Assembly (NCBI GenBank): GCA_013331375.1
Contig: DUGO01000080.1
Span: 8,494 to 15,827, forward strand
Length of the DNA stretch: 7,334 nucleotides
Origin: Candidatus Methanoperedentaceae archaeon
Lineage (GTDB): Archaea > Halobacteriota > Methanosarcinia > Methanosarcinales > Methanoperedenaceae
Direction: 5' to 3'
Position numbers and translations under genes: made by a program. Positions within the stretch are counted from its first letter, which is position 1. Every line of letters begins with the position of its first letter. This document shows, in pieces, positions 1-5,973 of this stretch. The notes beneath the pieces are model-generated. The model did not search any database and was not told where the DNA came from. It was given only the letters and a program-made list of their open reading frames with translations.

Positions 1-330
1 AGTGTTTCCACTGGTTCGGCCGTCAATTCCCTGCTTAAAGCTACCTTTTTGCCCATGGCACCCCTGACAATCGTAGTAGTTGTGTATTATCACTCCTATA
101 CCAGTTGAACCGTTTATTTCGGTTTGAGCATAGTCTGTTCTATCCGACAACGAAATCTCATTGTCTATCGAATCGCCCGTGAATGCGTGGCACTTACTGC
201 ACTGCACGTTCGTGCCATTCACAAACTGATGCTGTCCTGTGTACAGTGCCAGCGTGCTTGGCAGGACGAACAGCCCTACAGCCACGACTGCAATTAGAAG
301 CAGCATTGATTTCCTATCCATTTTTGCCAT
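1..330 (-). CDS. Secreted multiheme c-type cytochrome, N-terminal part (runs off left edge)
   Basis: I translated this frame by hand: it is open from an ATG at 330-328 to the window edge, 110 codons with no stop. Residues 1-7 are polar/basic (MAKMDRK), residues 8-24 are a hydrophobic core, and STLA at 25-28 gives a plausible signal peptidase site, so the protein should be exported. Two haem-attachment motifs follow: CSKCH at residues 44-48 and CQGCH at 88-92. His34 (in GQHQF) and His83 are possible distal haem ligands. The start is well supported by a strong AAAGGAGGA ribosome binding site (344-336) five bases before the ATG. Two haems within about 80 mature residues suggest a multihaem protein, but the total number is unknown because the C-terminus is outside the window. 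Its role is probably extracytoplasmic electron transfer; partner and acceptor cannot be inferred. It is divergent from the acd operon. Confidence 0.85.
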   Translation of the reverse strand, partial: MAKMDRKSMLLLIAVVAVGLFVLPSTLALYTGQHQFVNGTNVQCSKCHAFTGDSIDNEISLSDRTDYAQTEINGSTGIGVIIHNYYDCQGCHGQKGSFKQGIDGRTSGNT

Positions 331-363
331 TTTATCCTCCTTTCAATTTTATTTTGAAACACC

Positions 364-385
364 CATATATACACCGGTATATATG
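364..385. promoter_or_regulatory. Perfect inverted repeat overlapping the likely cytochrome TATA box
   Basis: The left arm CATATATAC (364-372) and the right arm GTATATATG (377-385) are exact reverse complements separated by ACCG (373-376). The repeat lies 34-55 bases upstream of the cytochrome ATG. Read on the minus strand, the distal arm resembles an archaeal TATA box; the usual 25-27 base spacing would put the transcript start near 355 and leave a leader of about 25 bases holding the ribosome binding site. The site could be an operator for a dimeric regulator, a symmetric TATA element, or both. The symmetry is seen directly; the function is inferred. Confidence 0.5.
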
Positions 386-462
386 AATGCTGCTTAATTT
401 AACGATTAACCTACCATATTATAAAGATTGCTGTTTGATGCGCATGAAAAGGCTTTAATGTT

Positions 463-475
463 AACGAATAATATA
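463..475 (+). promoter_or_regulatory. Candidate BRE/TATA box for the acdAB operon
   Basis: An A-rich stretch (ACGAA, 463-467) followed by TAATATA (469-475) resembles an archaeal BRE plus TATA box. With a standard spacing of about 26 bases, transcription would start near 498, leaving a leader of about 26 bases before the proposed acdA start at 524 that includes its AGGAGG. ATTATAAAG near 417-425 is a weaker upstream alternative. This rests on similarity to the general archaeal pattern only. Confidence 0.35.
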
Positions 476-510
476 CCTGGATAATGGAAATGGGACTGAA
501 ATAATGAGAC

Positions 511-516
511 AGGAGG
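511..516 (+). promoter_or_regulatory. Shine-Dalgarno site that decides the acdA start
   Basis: AGGAGG at 511-516 is followed by a 7-base spacer and then ATA at 524-526. It is the only strong ribosome binding site near the acdA N-terminus. It is 43 bases from the GTG at 560, too far to serve it. It lies inside a seven-codon mini-ORF (504-527) in another frame. Confidence 0.7.
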
Positions 517-523
517 CAGAGGT

Positions 524-1891
524 ATAAATTCACTCGACCCGATTTTCTACCCGGGCTCTGTGGCCGTCGTGGGCGCATCCAACAATGAGAAGAAATGGGG
601 CTACAGGCTGCTGCGCAACATCATGGACGGCGGCTTCAGGGGCGGCATATACCCTGTCAATCCCGGCGAGGCACATGTCCAGGGGCTGCCGGGCGTCCCC
701 TCTGTGAAAGAACTTGAGGGGAAGGTCGAGCTTGCTGTCATAGCCGTACCCTCGCAGCATGTGCTTGCTGTGGTTGACGAGTGCGGCAGGAGCGGGGTAA
801 AAGGGCTTGTGGTCGTGAGCGCTGGGTTTGCCGAGACCGGCGGGAAAGGAAAGGAGCTCGAGCAGGAGCTCGTTTCGCTCGTGCGGGACTACGGCATGCG
901 AATGATAGGACCGAACACTCTGGGAATCGTGAACGAGCGCGCGAGCCTGAACGCGAGCATCATCGGCAGGCTGCCGCGGCAGGGCGGCATATCGTTCATA
1001 ACCCAGAGCGGCACGCTGGGTCTTGCGCTGGCTGACTGGGCAATCGATATGGGGCTCGGGCTCAGCAAGATAATCAGCACGGGCAACAAGGCGGATACCG
1101 ATGACGTGGACCTGCTCGAGTACCTCGACCGGGATGAGTCAACGCAGGTCGTGGTGATGTATATGGAAGGAGTAAAGCGCGGCAGGCTGCTCCTGGAATC
1201 GGTGAAGCGCATAAAAAAACCCATAGTGGCTATCAAGACCGGGCGCTCGCAGCAGGGCGCAAGGGCTGTGTTCTCGCACACTGGCTCGATGGCAGGCTCG
1301 GACGAGGTCTTCAGCGCTGCGTTCCGGCAGTGCGGGATAATCCGGGTAGGCACTGTCGAGTGCATATTCGATGCAGCACTTGCGCTCTCTACCCAGCCGC
1401 TGCCAGCAGGCAACAGCGTAGCGATAATATCGAATGGCGGCGGGGCTTCGATCGTGGCTACAGACGAATGCGAGAAAAGAGGTCTTGTGATGGCAGAGCT
1501 TTCTGAGACGACGAGGGACAGGATAAGGCAGACCATACCTGCATTCGCATCCGCTTCAAATCCGGTCGATACCGCGGGTACGTCCACGGTTGAGGTGTAC
1601 AGGATTGTAACAGAAGCCCTGCTGCAGGATCCGGGTGTTGATTCCATCGCCGCACTCTACGTGCATACGCTTCTTTCCGATGCCCTGGAGCCTGCAAAGG
1701 CTCTGGCTGAGTTGAAAAGCAAATATCCAAAGCCCATAGTTGCATGCTGGATGGGAGGAGCCGGGACAGAGGCTGGAGTGGAGCTATTGAAAAAGAGCGG
1801 CGTGGCAGACTACGTGACACCCGAGAGGGCGATAAAAGCTCTTGCTGCGCTGGTGATGCACAGGGAATTCAAAGAGAAGGTGAAGACGTGA
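524..1891 (+). CDS. acdA: ADP-forming acetyl/acyl-CoA synthetase, alpha subunit (apparent ATA start)
   Basis: This is the CoA-binding and CoA-ligase half of ADP-forming acyl-CoA synthetase (acyl-CoA + ADP + Pi to acid + CoA + ATP), a cytosolic enzyme. From 524 it has 455 residues, close to the family norm of about 460. The N-terminal Rossmann-type CoA-binding domain shows SVAVVGAS at residues 10-17 and YPVNPG near 43-48. The ligase domains show IGPNTLG, TQSGTLG and the active-site motif FSHTGSMAG, with the phosphorylated histidine at residue 252 (codon 1277-1279), matching His257 alpha of the Pyrococcus enzyme. Start choice: an in-frame TGA lies at 497-499 and there is no in-frame ATG, GTG or TTG until GTG 560, which would drop LDPIFYPGS, a typical start of the first domain. 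ATA at 524 sits 7 bases after AGGAGG and gives that N-terminus. If ATA is not accepted, the conservative CDS is 560-1891. A one-base sequence error is possible. The substrate may be acetate or another acid. Confidence 0.93.
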   Translation: MNSLDPIFYPGSVAVVGASNNEKKWGYRLLRNIMDGGFRGGIYPVNPGEAHVQGLPGVPSVKELEGKVELAVIAVPSQHVLAVVDECGRSGVKGLVVVSAGFAETGGKGKELEQELVSLVRDYGMRMIGPNTLGIVNERASLNASIIGRLPRQGGISFITQSGTLGLALADWAIDMGLGLSKIISTGNKADTDDVDLLEYLDRDESTQVVVMYMEGVKRGRLLLESVKRIKKPIVAIKTGRSQQGARAVFSHTGSMAGSDEVFSAAFRQCGIIRVGTVECIFDAALALSTQPLPAGNSVAIISNGGGASIVATDECEKRGLVMAELSETTRDRIRQTIPAFASASNPVDTAGTSTVEVYRIVTEALLQDPGVDSIAALYVHTLLSDALEPAKALAELKSKYPKPIVACWMGGAGTEAGVELLKKSGVADYVTPERAIKALAALVMHREFKEKVKT

Positions 1892-2538
1892 GGCGCCCTG
1901 ACGATACGGAGCTTTTCGGGATGCTCGGTGAGTACGGCATCCCGCTCGTACCATACGAGTTCGCCAGAACGCGGGTAGAGGCTGTCGCTGCAGCAAAGAG
2001 GGTAGGCTACCCGTGTGCGATGAAGATATCCTCAAAGGACATCCCGCACAAGACTGATGCGGGTGGGGTTGTGCTTGGCATTGCTTCCGACGGTGATGCG
2101 GGGAAGGCGTTCGACTCCATAATGGCGAACGCGAGGAATTTCGCAAAGGGCGCATCCCTGGATGGCGTCGTAGTGCAGAAAATGCCGGGTAAGGGCATTG
2201 AGACGATAATTGGCATAAAGAAGGACCCGCAGTTCGGTCATGTTCTCATGTTCGGGCTTGGCGGGATTTTTGTCGAAGTATATAAGGATATAGCATTCCG
2301 GGTGGCTCCAGTCAGCGTGCGTGAGGCACTCGACATGGTGAGGGAGATAAAAGGTTACCGGATACTGGCAGGGCTCAGGAGGCAGGTACCCTATGACATC
2401 GATGCGGTAGTGCAGGTGCTCATGGCAGCCTCAACGCTCGTAGAGGAGCGCGGTGATATCGCTGAAATGGACATAAACCCGCTGATAGTGCATGAGAGCG
2501 GCGCCACTGCAGTCGATGCAAGGGCGCTTTTTGAGTAG
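1888..2538 (+). CDS. acdB: ADP-forming acetyl/acyl-CoA synthetase, beta subunit (ATP-grasp)
   Basis: This is the nucleotide-binding partner of AcdA; it passes phosphate between ADP/ATP and the alpha-subunit histidine. The 216-residue protein is near the usual size for a separate beta subunit (about 230). The ATP-grasp fold shows AMKISS followed by IPHKTDAGGV at residues 52-61, whose His54 corresponds to the second phosphohistidine (His71 beta) of the Pyrococcus enzyme. It continues with QKMPGKGIETIIGIKKDPQF, then GLGGIFVE and, near the end, EMDINPL, the conserved metal/nucleotide-site segment. GTG at 1888 overlaps the acdA stop as GTGA, and AAGGTG lies five bases upstream, so translation is probably coupled. 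The frame is open further upstream, but that part lies inside acdA and has no family similarity. Many archaea carry alpha and beta as one fused protein; here they are separate. Confidence 0.92.
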   Translation: MRRPDDTELFGMLGEYGIPLVPYEFARTRVEAVAAAKRVGYPCAMKISSKDIPHKTDAGGVVLGIASDGDAGKAFDSIMANARNFAKGASLDGVVVQKMPGKGIETIIGIKKDPQFGHVLMFGLGGIFVEVYKDIAFRVAPVSVREALDMVREIKGYRILAGLRRQVPYDIDAVVQVLMAASTLVEERGDIAEMDINPLIVHESGATAVDARALFE

Positions 2539-2544
2539 TTCGCT

Positions 2545-3777
2545 TCACACGAGCTCTGCCCCGCTTTTGGTTACCTTCACCCTGAGTTCGCCGCCGAATA
2601 CAAACGGGCTTCGTGCCGCACTCCGGAGGAACCCGGGATAGTTATCCATCTCAGCACGCCGCACTGCATCGCCATACTCGAGCAGCCATGCCTGGCTTTT
2701 GCTGTCATAAGTTGCGTTTATGACCACGACCTTTGCCAGCCACTCGAACCGCTGTACCGCGAGCAAGCTCCGGGCTTCCCGAATGGCAGTTTCGGCAGTT
2801 AGTCCTTCCGGAACTGATGAGTTCATATTGGAGCTCACAGTAATCCTGTCGAATGACTTGGTGAAAGTGAGCTTTTTCTCAAGCATGTCGTACCCGAAAA
2901 CATGGACGATATTGGGGGACTGGTTTTTTTCCACACCTATGAGCTGGAGCGGGCTGCCTGACGGATACACTGATGCATTGCTCCCGAACTCTTCACGCAC
3001 ACTGCTGACCGCTGCGAACCTCAGCCCCCCTGTTACAAGCAGGATACACAGGAACACAGCCAGTGAGCCCCTCGTGACCAGCACCTGCCTCGATTGCCTT
3101 ATCCTTGTGAGCAGATAGATTATGAAGACCCCGCTTGTCATCATGAATAACGGGTCTATGTAAAAGAAGAGCTCAGCCGAGAACCTTGTCAGGCTGAACG
3201 GGAATAGCAGGGGAATGCCTCCTGAAGTTATGTAGTCAAGGAACAGGTGGAACACCACGCCAATACATGCAAAAACCAGTGAACTGAAACCCATTTCCAG
3301 CTTATGGAGCTTATCCAGTATGAGTGCTATGAGTGTTGACAGCCCGCCGTAGGTCCTGTACACCACGAATGCAAGCGGGAAAGCTAATATGAAGAACGGT
3401 TGCCCTGTTGAATAGGACATCTGGAGCAGGAAGAGGGCCGGCTGGACCAGTGTAGCGAGCATGAGCGAGACCCAGAAATATATCCTGAGTGCAGACGTAA
3501 GCCTGGTACGGCTTCCGGGTTCAAAATATCTCCTCACGCCCTTCCTTGTAAAAATGAAAAGCGCAATAAGAGCGGAAAGGAACCCGAAGATGATGGAGTG
3601 GGTAATGCCCCTGTGGACTGAAGCCACGGAGAATGATAACACCCTGTCTAGGAGCACGATGACCCAGTCGCCATCCGGAATGACTGCGCCGAGGAGCAGC
3701 GCGGCTATTTCAGCCTCTCTTCGCCCCAGCAGTCTACCTATAGAGTACGGGACAAGTGCGTGCGTATATCCGTCCAT
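2545..3777 (-). CDS. Polytopic membrane protein, YdjM/DUF457 metal-dependent hydrolase family, with C-terminal extension
   Basis: The 410-residue protein begins MDGYTHALVPYSIG and carries the polar residues typical of the family: His6, IPDGDW (Asp35, Asp37), HRGITHS (His55, His60) and, after several membrane segments, FHLFLDY (His177, Asp181). These would form a metal site at the membrane face. Hydrophobic segments lie roughly at 22-44, 60-76, 98-120, 127-155, 164-182, 203-224 and 238-257. From about 258 to the end the chain is soluble, with no motif I recognise. Family members such as E. coli YdjM are about 200 residues, so this one is roughly twice as long. The catalytic activity of the family is predicted, not proven. 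The start ATG has only a weak ribosome binding site (GGAC about 6 bases upstream). The gene converges on acdB with 6 bases between stop codons, leaving no room for a separate terminator. Confidence 0.75.
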   Translation of the reverse strand: MDGYTHALVPYSIGRLLGRREAEIAALLLGAVIPDGDWVIVLLDRVLSFSVASVHRGITHSIIFGFLSALIALFIFTRKGVRRYFEPGSRTRLTSALRIYFWVSLMLATLVQPALFLLQMSYSTGQPFFILAFPLAFVVYRTYGGLSTLIALILDKLHKLEMGFSSLVFACIGVVFHLFLDYITSGGIPLLFPFSLTRFSAELFFYIDPLFMMTSGVFIIYLLTRIRQSRQVLVTRGSLAVFLCILLVTGGLRFAAVSSVREEFGSNASVYPSGSPLQLIGVEKNQSPNIVHVFGYDMLEKKLTFTKSFDRITVSSNMNSSVPEGLTAETAIREARSLLAVQRFEWLAKVVVINATYDSKSQAWLLEYGDAVRRAEMDNYPGFLRSAARSPFVFGGELRVKVTKSGAELV

Positions 3778-3954
3778 TATCAGTCCACATCCTGCAGGTC
3801 TTTATCGCTTTATCATGGTCTTCCGAAATTTAAGTCTTATGAATAAGAGACGGGAAACCAGAGCTTGACCCAATGCCAGAAACTCTGCAGAAAGGCGTTA
3901 CTCGTCCTTTATTTGAGAAAAATTTTAATACGGGCACTGCATGTAAGGGTACCA
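3778..3954. promoter_or_regulatory. Divergent promoter region between the DUF457 gene and glyA
   Basis: This 177-base gap separates two divergent genes and has no convincing coding content. AAATTTAA near 3826-3833 is nearly symmetric. On the minus strand it sits where a TATA box for the DUF457 gene would give a leader of about 25 bases. A second box, for glyA, is listed separately. No clear operator repeat is visible. Confidence 0.45.
3917..3930 (+). promoter_or_regulatory. BRE/TATA box for glyA, implying a leaderless transcript
   Basis: GAAAAA runs into TTTTAATA (3923-3930), a good match to the archaeal BRE plus TATA pattern. Its centre is about 28 bases upstream of the glyA ATG at 3955, so transcription should begin at or within a few bases of the start codon. 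Consistent with this, only GGGT, no true Shine-Dalgarno sequence, precedes the ATG, whereas the downstream genes in the operon have one. Confidence 0.55.
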
Positions 3955-5229
3955 ATGGCGGCAAAAGAAGCAGTGGATGCGGTCATCCGGGCGGCAAGGA
4001 ATCACAACCTGCTATTCCGCGACTCGCTTCCCATGATAGCAAGCGAGAACATAACCAGCAGGACAGTGCAGCTGCTGGCTGCCACAGACCTTGCACACAG
4101 GTACGCAGAAGGCACTGTGGGCAACAGGTTCTACCAGGGCTGCAGGTATATCGATGAGATAGAGGCAAAAGCCATCGAGCTTGCCATTAATGTTTTTGGG
4201 GCACCTCACGCGAACGTGCAGCCCGTATCAGGCACGAATGCCAACCTTGCAGCCTTCTTCGCGCTCACTAATGCGGGAGATACCATCATGTCGCTCGATG
4301 TACCGCACGGGGGGCACATCAGCCACGTGAAATACTCAGCCGCAGGCGTCAGGAACCTGACTGCGGTGCCGCACCCTTTTGACGATGACAGGATGAACAT
4401 AAGCGCGGACAGGATGGTAAAGACGATACGGAGCGTGCGACCACGACTTGTGCTGTTCGGCGCGAGTCTGTTCCTTTTCCCCCATCCCGTGAAGGAAGCC
4501 AGGGATGCAGCTGACGAGGTGGGCGCGAAGATCGTCTATGACGGGGCGCACGTTCTCGGGCTCATCGCAGGAAAGACTTTCCAGGACCCGCTGCGTGAAG
4601 GCGCTGACGTCCTCACGGGCTCCACGCACAAGACCTTCCCGGGTCCCCAGGGCGCCATCATACTGTGCAGGGAGGAGCTTGCAGAAGCCATCGACCATGC
4701 CGTGTTCCCTGGCACCGTGAGCAACCACCACCTGCACCATCTTGCAGGTCTTGCGGTGTCACTTGCCGAGATGCAGGAGTTCGGCAGGGAATACGCCTCA
4801 CAAACGATATCTAATGCGAAGGCGCTTGCACAGGCGCTTTTTGAGCGCGGCTTCAACGTGCTGTGCGAGGAGAAGGGATTCACGGAATCGCACCAGGTCG
4901 TAGTCGATGTCAGGGCGCAGGGCGGCGGGGCGAAAGTCGCTGTTGAGCTTGAGAAGTCGGGCATCATAACCAACAAGAACCTGCTGCCGTGGGACCATGT
5001 ACGTAACTCAGGCTCGCCGTCAGGTCTGCGCCTCGGTACGCAGGAGCTCACAAGGCTGGGCATGAAAGAGCATGAAATGGGAGAGGTCGCAGACCTGGTT
5101 GCAAGAGTCGCAATAAAAGGGGATTCGCCCGAAAAGGTTAAAAAGGATGTGATTAATCTCAAAGCCTGCTACCGGCGCGTCTGCTATTGCTTCGACAGCG
5201 AGGATGCCTACTGGTTCCCGGAGTTCTGA
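3955..5229 (+). CDS. glyA: Serine hydroxymethyltransferase
   Basis: GlyA is a cytosolic pyridoxal-phosphate enzyme that converts serine to glycine and passes the one-carbon unit to a pterin, probably tetrahydromethanopterin in this kind of archaeon. The 424-residue protein (family about 410-430) shows the substrate-site segment MIASEN at residues 27-32, [14 protein letters not shown] at 50-63, and cofactor-site YDGAHVLG with Asp196 and His199. The Schiff-base lysine is Lys226 in [25 protein letters not shown] near 356-367 is the conserved C-terminal substrate-binding segment, with the carboxylate-binding arginine. The frame is open upstream to TTG 3865, but that extension has no family similarity and crosses the promoter, so ATG 3955 is preferred. 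The last ~20 residues (rich in Tyr, Cys and Phe) look longer than the usual tail. serB follows after 2 bases. Confidence 0.95.
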   Translation: MAAKEAVDAVIRAARNHNLLFRDSLPMIASENITSRTVQLLAATDLAHRYAEGTVGNRFYQGCRYIDEIEAKAIELAINVFGAPHANVQPVSGTNANLAAFFALTNAGDTIMSLDVPHGGHISHVKYSAAGVRNLTAVPHPFDDDRMNISADRMVKTIRSVRPRLVLFGASLFLFPHPVKEARDAADEVGAKIVYDGAHVLGLIAGKTFQDPLREGADVLTGSTHKTFPGPQGAIILCREELAEAIDHAVFPGTVSNHHLHHLAGLAVSLAEMQEFGREYASQTISNAKALAQALFERGFNVLCEEKGFTESHQVVVDVRAQGGGAKVAVELEKSGIITNKNLLPWDHVRNSGSPSGLRLGTQELTRLGMKEHEMGEVADLVARVAIKGDSPEKVKKDVINLKACYRRVCYCFDSEDAYWFPEF

Positions 5230-5231
5230 AG

Positions 5232-5930
5232 ATGAAGTGCGATGATTTTTCGCATACGGGATATGCGAAATTGATGGTCTTCGACATGGACAGCACCCTG
5301 ATAGATGCTGAAACCATAAACGAGCTTGCAAGGGCAGCAGGCGTAAGCGAAAGAGTCGAAGAGATAACACGCAGAGCCATGGATGGGGAACTGGACTACG
5401 GCAAGGCTCTCAGGATGAGAGTGCGCCTGCTTGCAGGGCTGCCCCTTAAAAAGGCTCTGGAGGCAGTTGATAAGATGCCACTCATGCCCGGGGCGGTCGA
5501 GCTTGTGACAGCCGTGAAGGCGATGGGCTACCGCACAGCGATGCTGTCAGGCGGATTCACCATCTCGGCTGAACGGATAGGCAGGCTGCTCGGCATGGAC
5601 TACGTGATAGCGAACGAACTCGGGGTAAAGGACGGCATACTGACAGGCGAAGTGGCGGGTCCGCTGACAGAGCATGACTCGAAAGAGAAAATGCTGCTTG
5701 ACGTGGCACGGCGCGAGAAGGTCAGACCTGAGAAGTGCATCGTAATCGGCGACGGCGCGAACGATATCAGGCTGTTCGAACGCGCAGGTTACAGGATCGC
5801 CTTCAACTCAAAACCCGTGCTGAGGCGGTATGCAGACGTGATCATCGGCGGCAAAGACCTCAGAGAGGTCATACCAGTGATAAGGTCACTGGACAAGAAC
5901 AGTCGGAACAGTCAGAACAGTGCATTATGA
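5232..5930 (+). CDS. serB: Phosphoserine phosphatase (HAD family)
   Basis: SerB removes phosphate from O-phospho-L-serine, the last step of serine synthesis, in the cytosol. The 232-residue protein has all HAD motifs in order. Motif I is FDMDSTLIDAET with nucleophile Asp18 and acid/base Asp20. A helical cap follows (about 30-85, including the substrate-recognition segment around RMRVRLLAGLP). Motif II is MLSGGF with Ser106, then Lys151, and motif III is VIGDGANDIRL with Asp174 and Asp178. ATG 5232 is chosen because GGAG (5220-5223) lies 8 bases upstream and the protein aligns from there; an earlier TTG at 5187 would overlap glyA by 43 bases. Being 2 bases after glyA, which uses serine, it clearly belongs to the same operon. 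There is no N-terminal ACT domain. The final residues (NSRNSQNSAL) come from a short tandem repeat and are probably not conserved. Confidence 0.93.
   Translation: MKCDDFSHTGYAKLMVFDMDSTLIDAETINELARAAGVSERVEEITRRAMDGELDYGKALRMRVRLLAGLPLKKALEAVDKMPLMPGAVELVTAVKAMGYRTAMLSGGFTISAERIGRLLGMDYVIANELGVKDGILTGEVAGPLTEHDSKEKMLLDVARREKVRPEKCIVIGDGANDIRLFERAGYRIAFNSKPVLRRYADVIIGGKDLREVIPVIRSLDKNSRNSQNSAL
5897..5923 (+). repeat. Three tandem 9-base units at the 3' end of serB
   Basis: GAACAGTCG, GAACAGTCA and GAACAGTGC follow one another, differing only in the last two bases. They stay in frame and encode Asn-Ser-Arg, Asn-Ser-Gln and Asn-Ser-Ala just before the stop codon. This looks like slippage expansion of a dispensable tail. 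Confidence 0.6.
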
Positions 5931-5973
5931 GATGCATAACCCCAACGTTAAGTTGGAAAGGGAGGACTAGAGA

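Noticed and set aside
183..386. Plus-strand open frame of 67 codons at the left
   Set aside because: It runs antisense through the cytochrome N-terminus and its promoter. The minus-strand reading has a signal peptide, two CxxCH motifs and a strong ribosome binding site.
889..1647. Long minus-strand open frame (252 codons) inside acdA
   Set aside because: It is antisense to a fully conserved AcdA sequence. Its translation is Ser/Pro/Ile-rich with no recognisable motif, and it has no convincing ribosome binding site.
1744..1887. Upstream extension of acdB inside acdA
   Set aside because: The frame is open, but the extra residues lack family similarity. GTG 1888 with the GTGA overlap gives the expected beta-subunit length.
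3865..3954. Upstream extension of glyA from TTG 3865
   Set aside because: The 30 extra residues do not resemble the GlyA N-terminus, and the stretch contains the likely glyA TATA box.
3873..4157. Plus-strand 94-codon open frame overlapping the start of glyA
   Set aside because: It is out of frame with GlyA, has no motif, and most of it is GlyA coding sequence.
4536..5162. Minus-strand open frame (208 codons) inside glyA
   Set aside because: It is a codon-bias shadow of a well-supported GlyA and shows no family motifs.
5187..5231. Earlier TTG start for serB
   Set aside because: It would overlap glyA by 43 bases and add 15 residues unlike SerB. ATG 5232 has GGAG 8 bases upstream.
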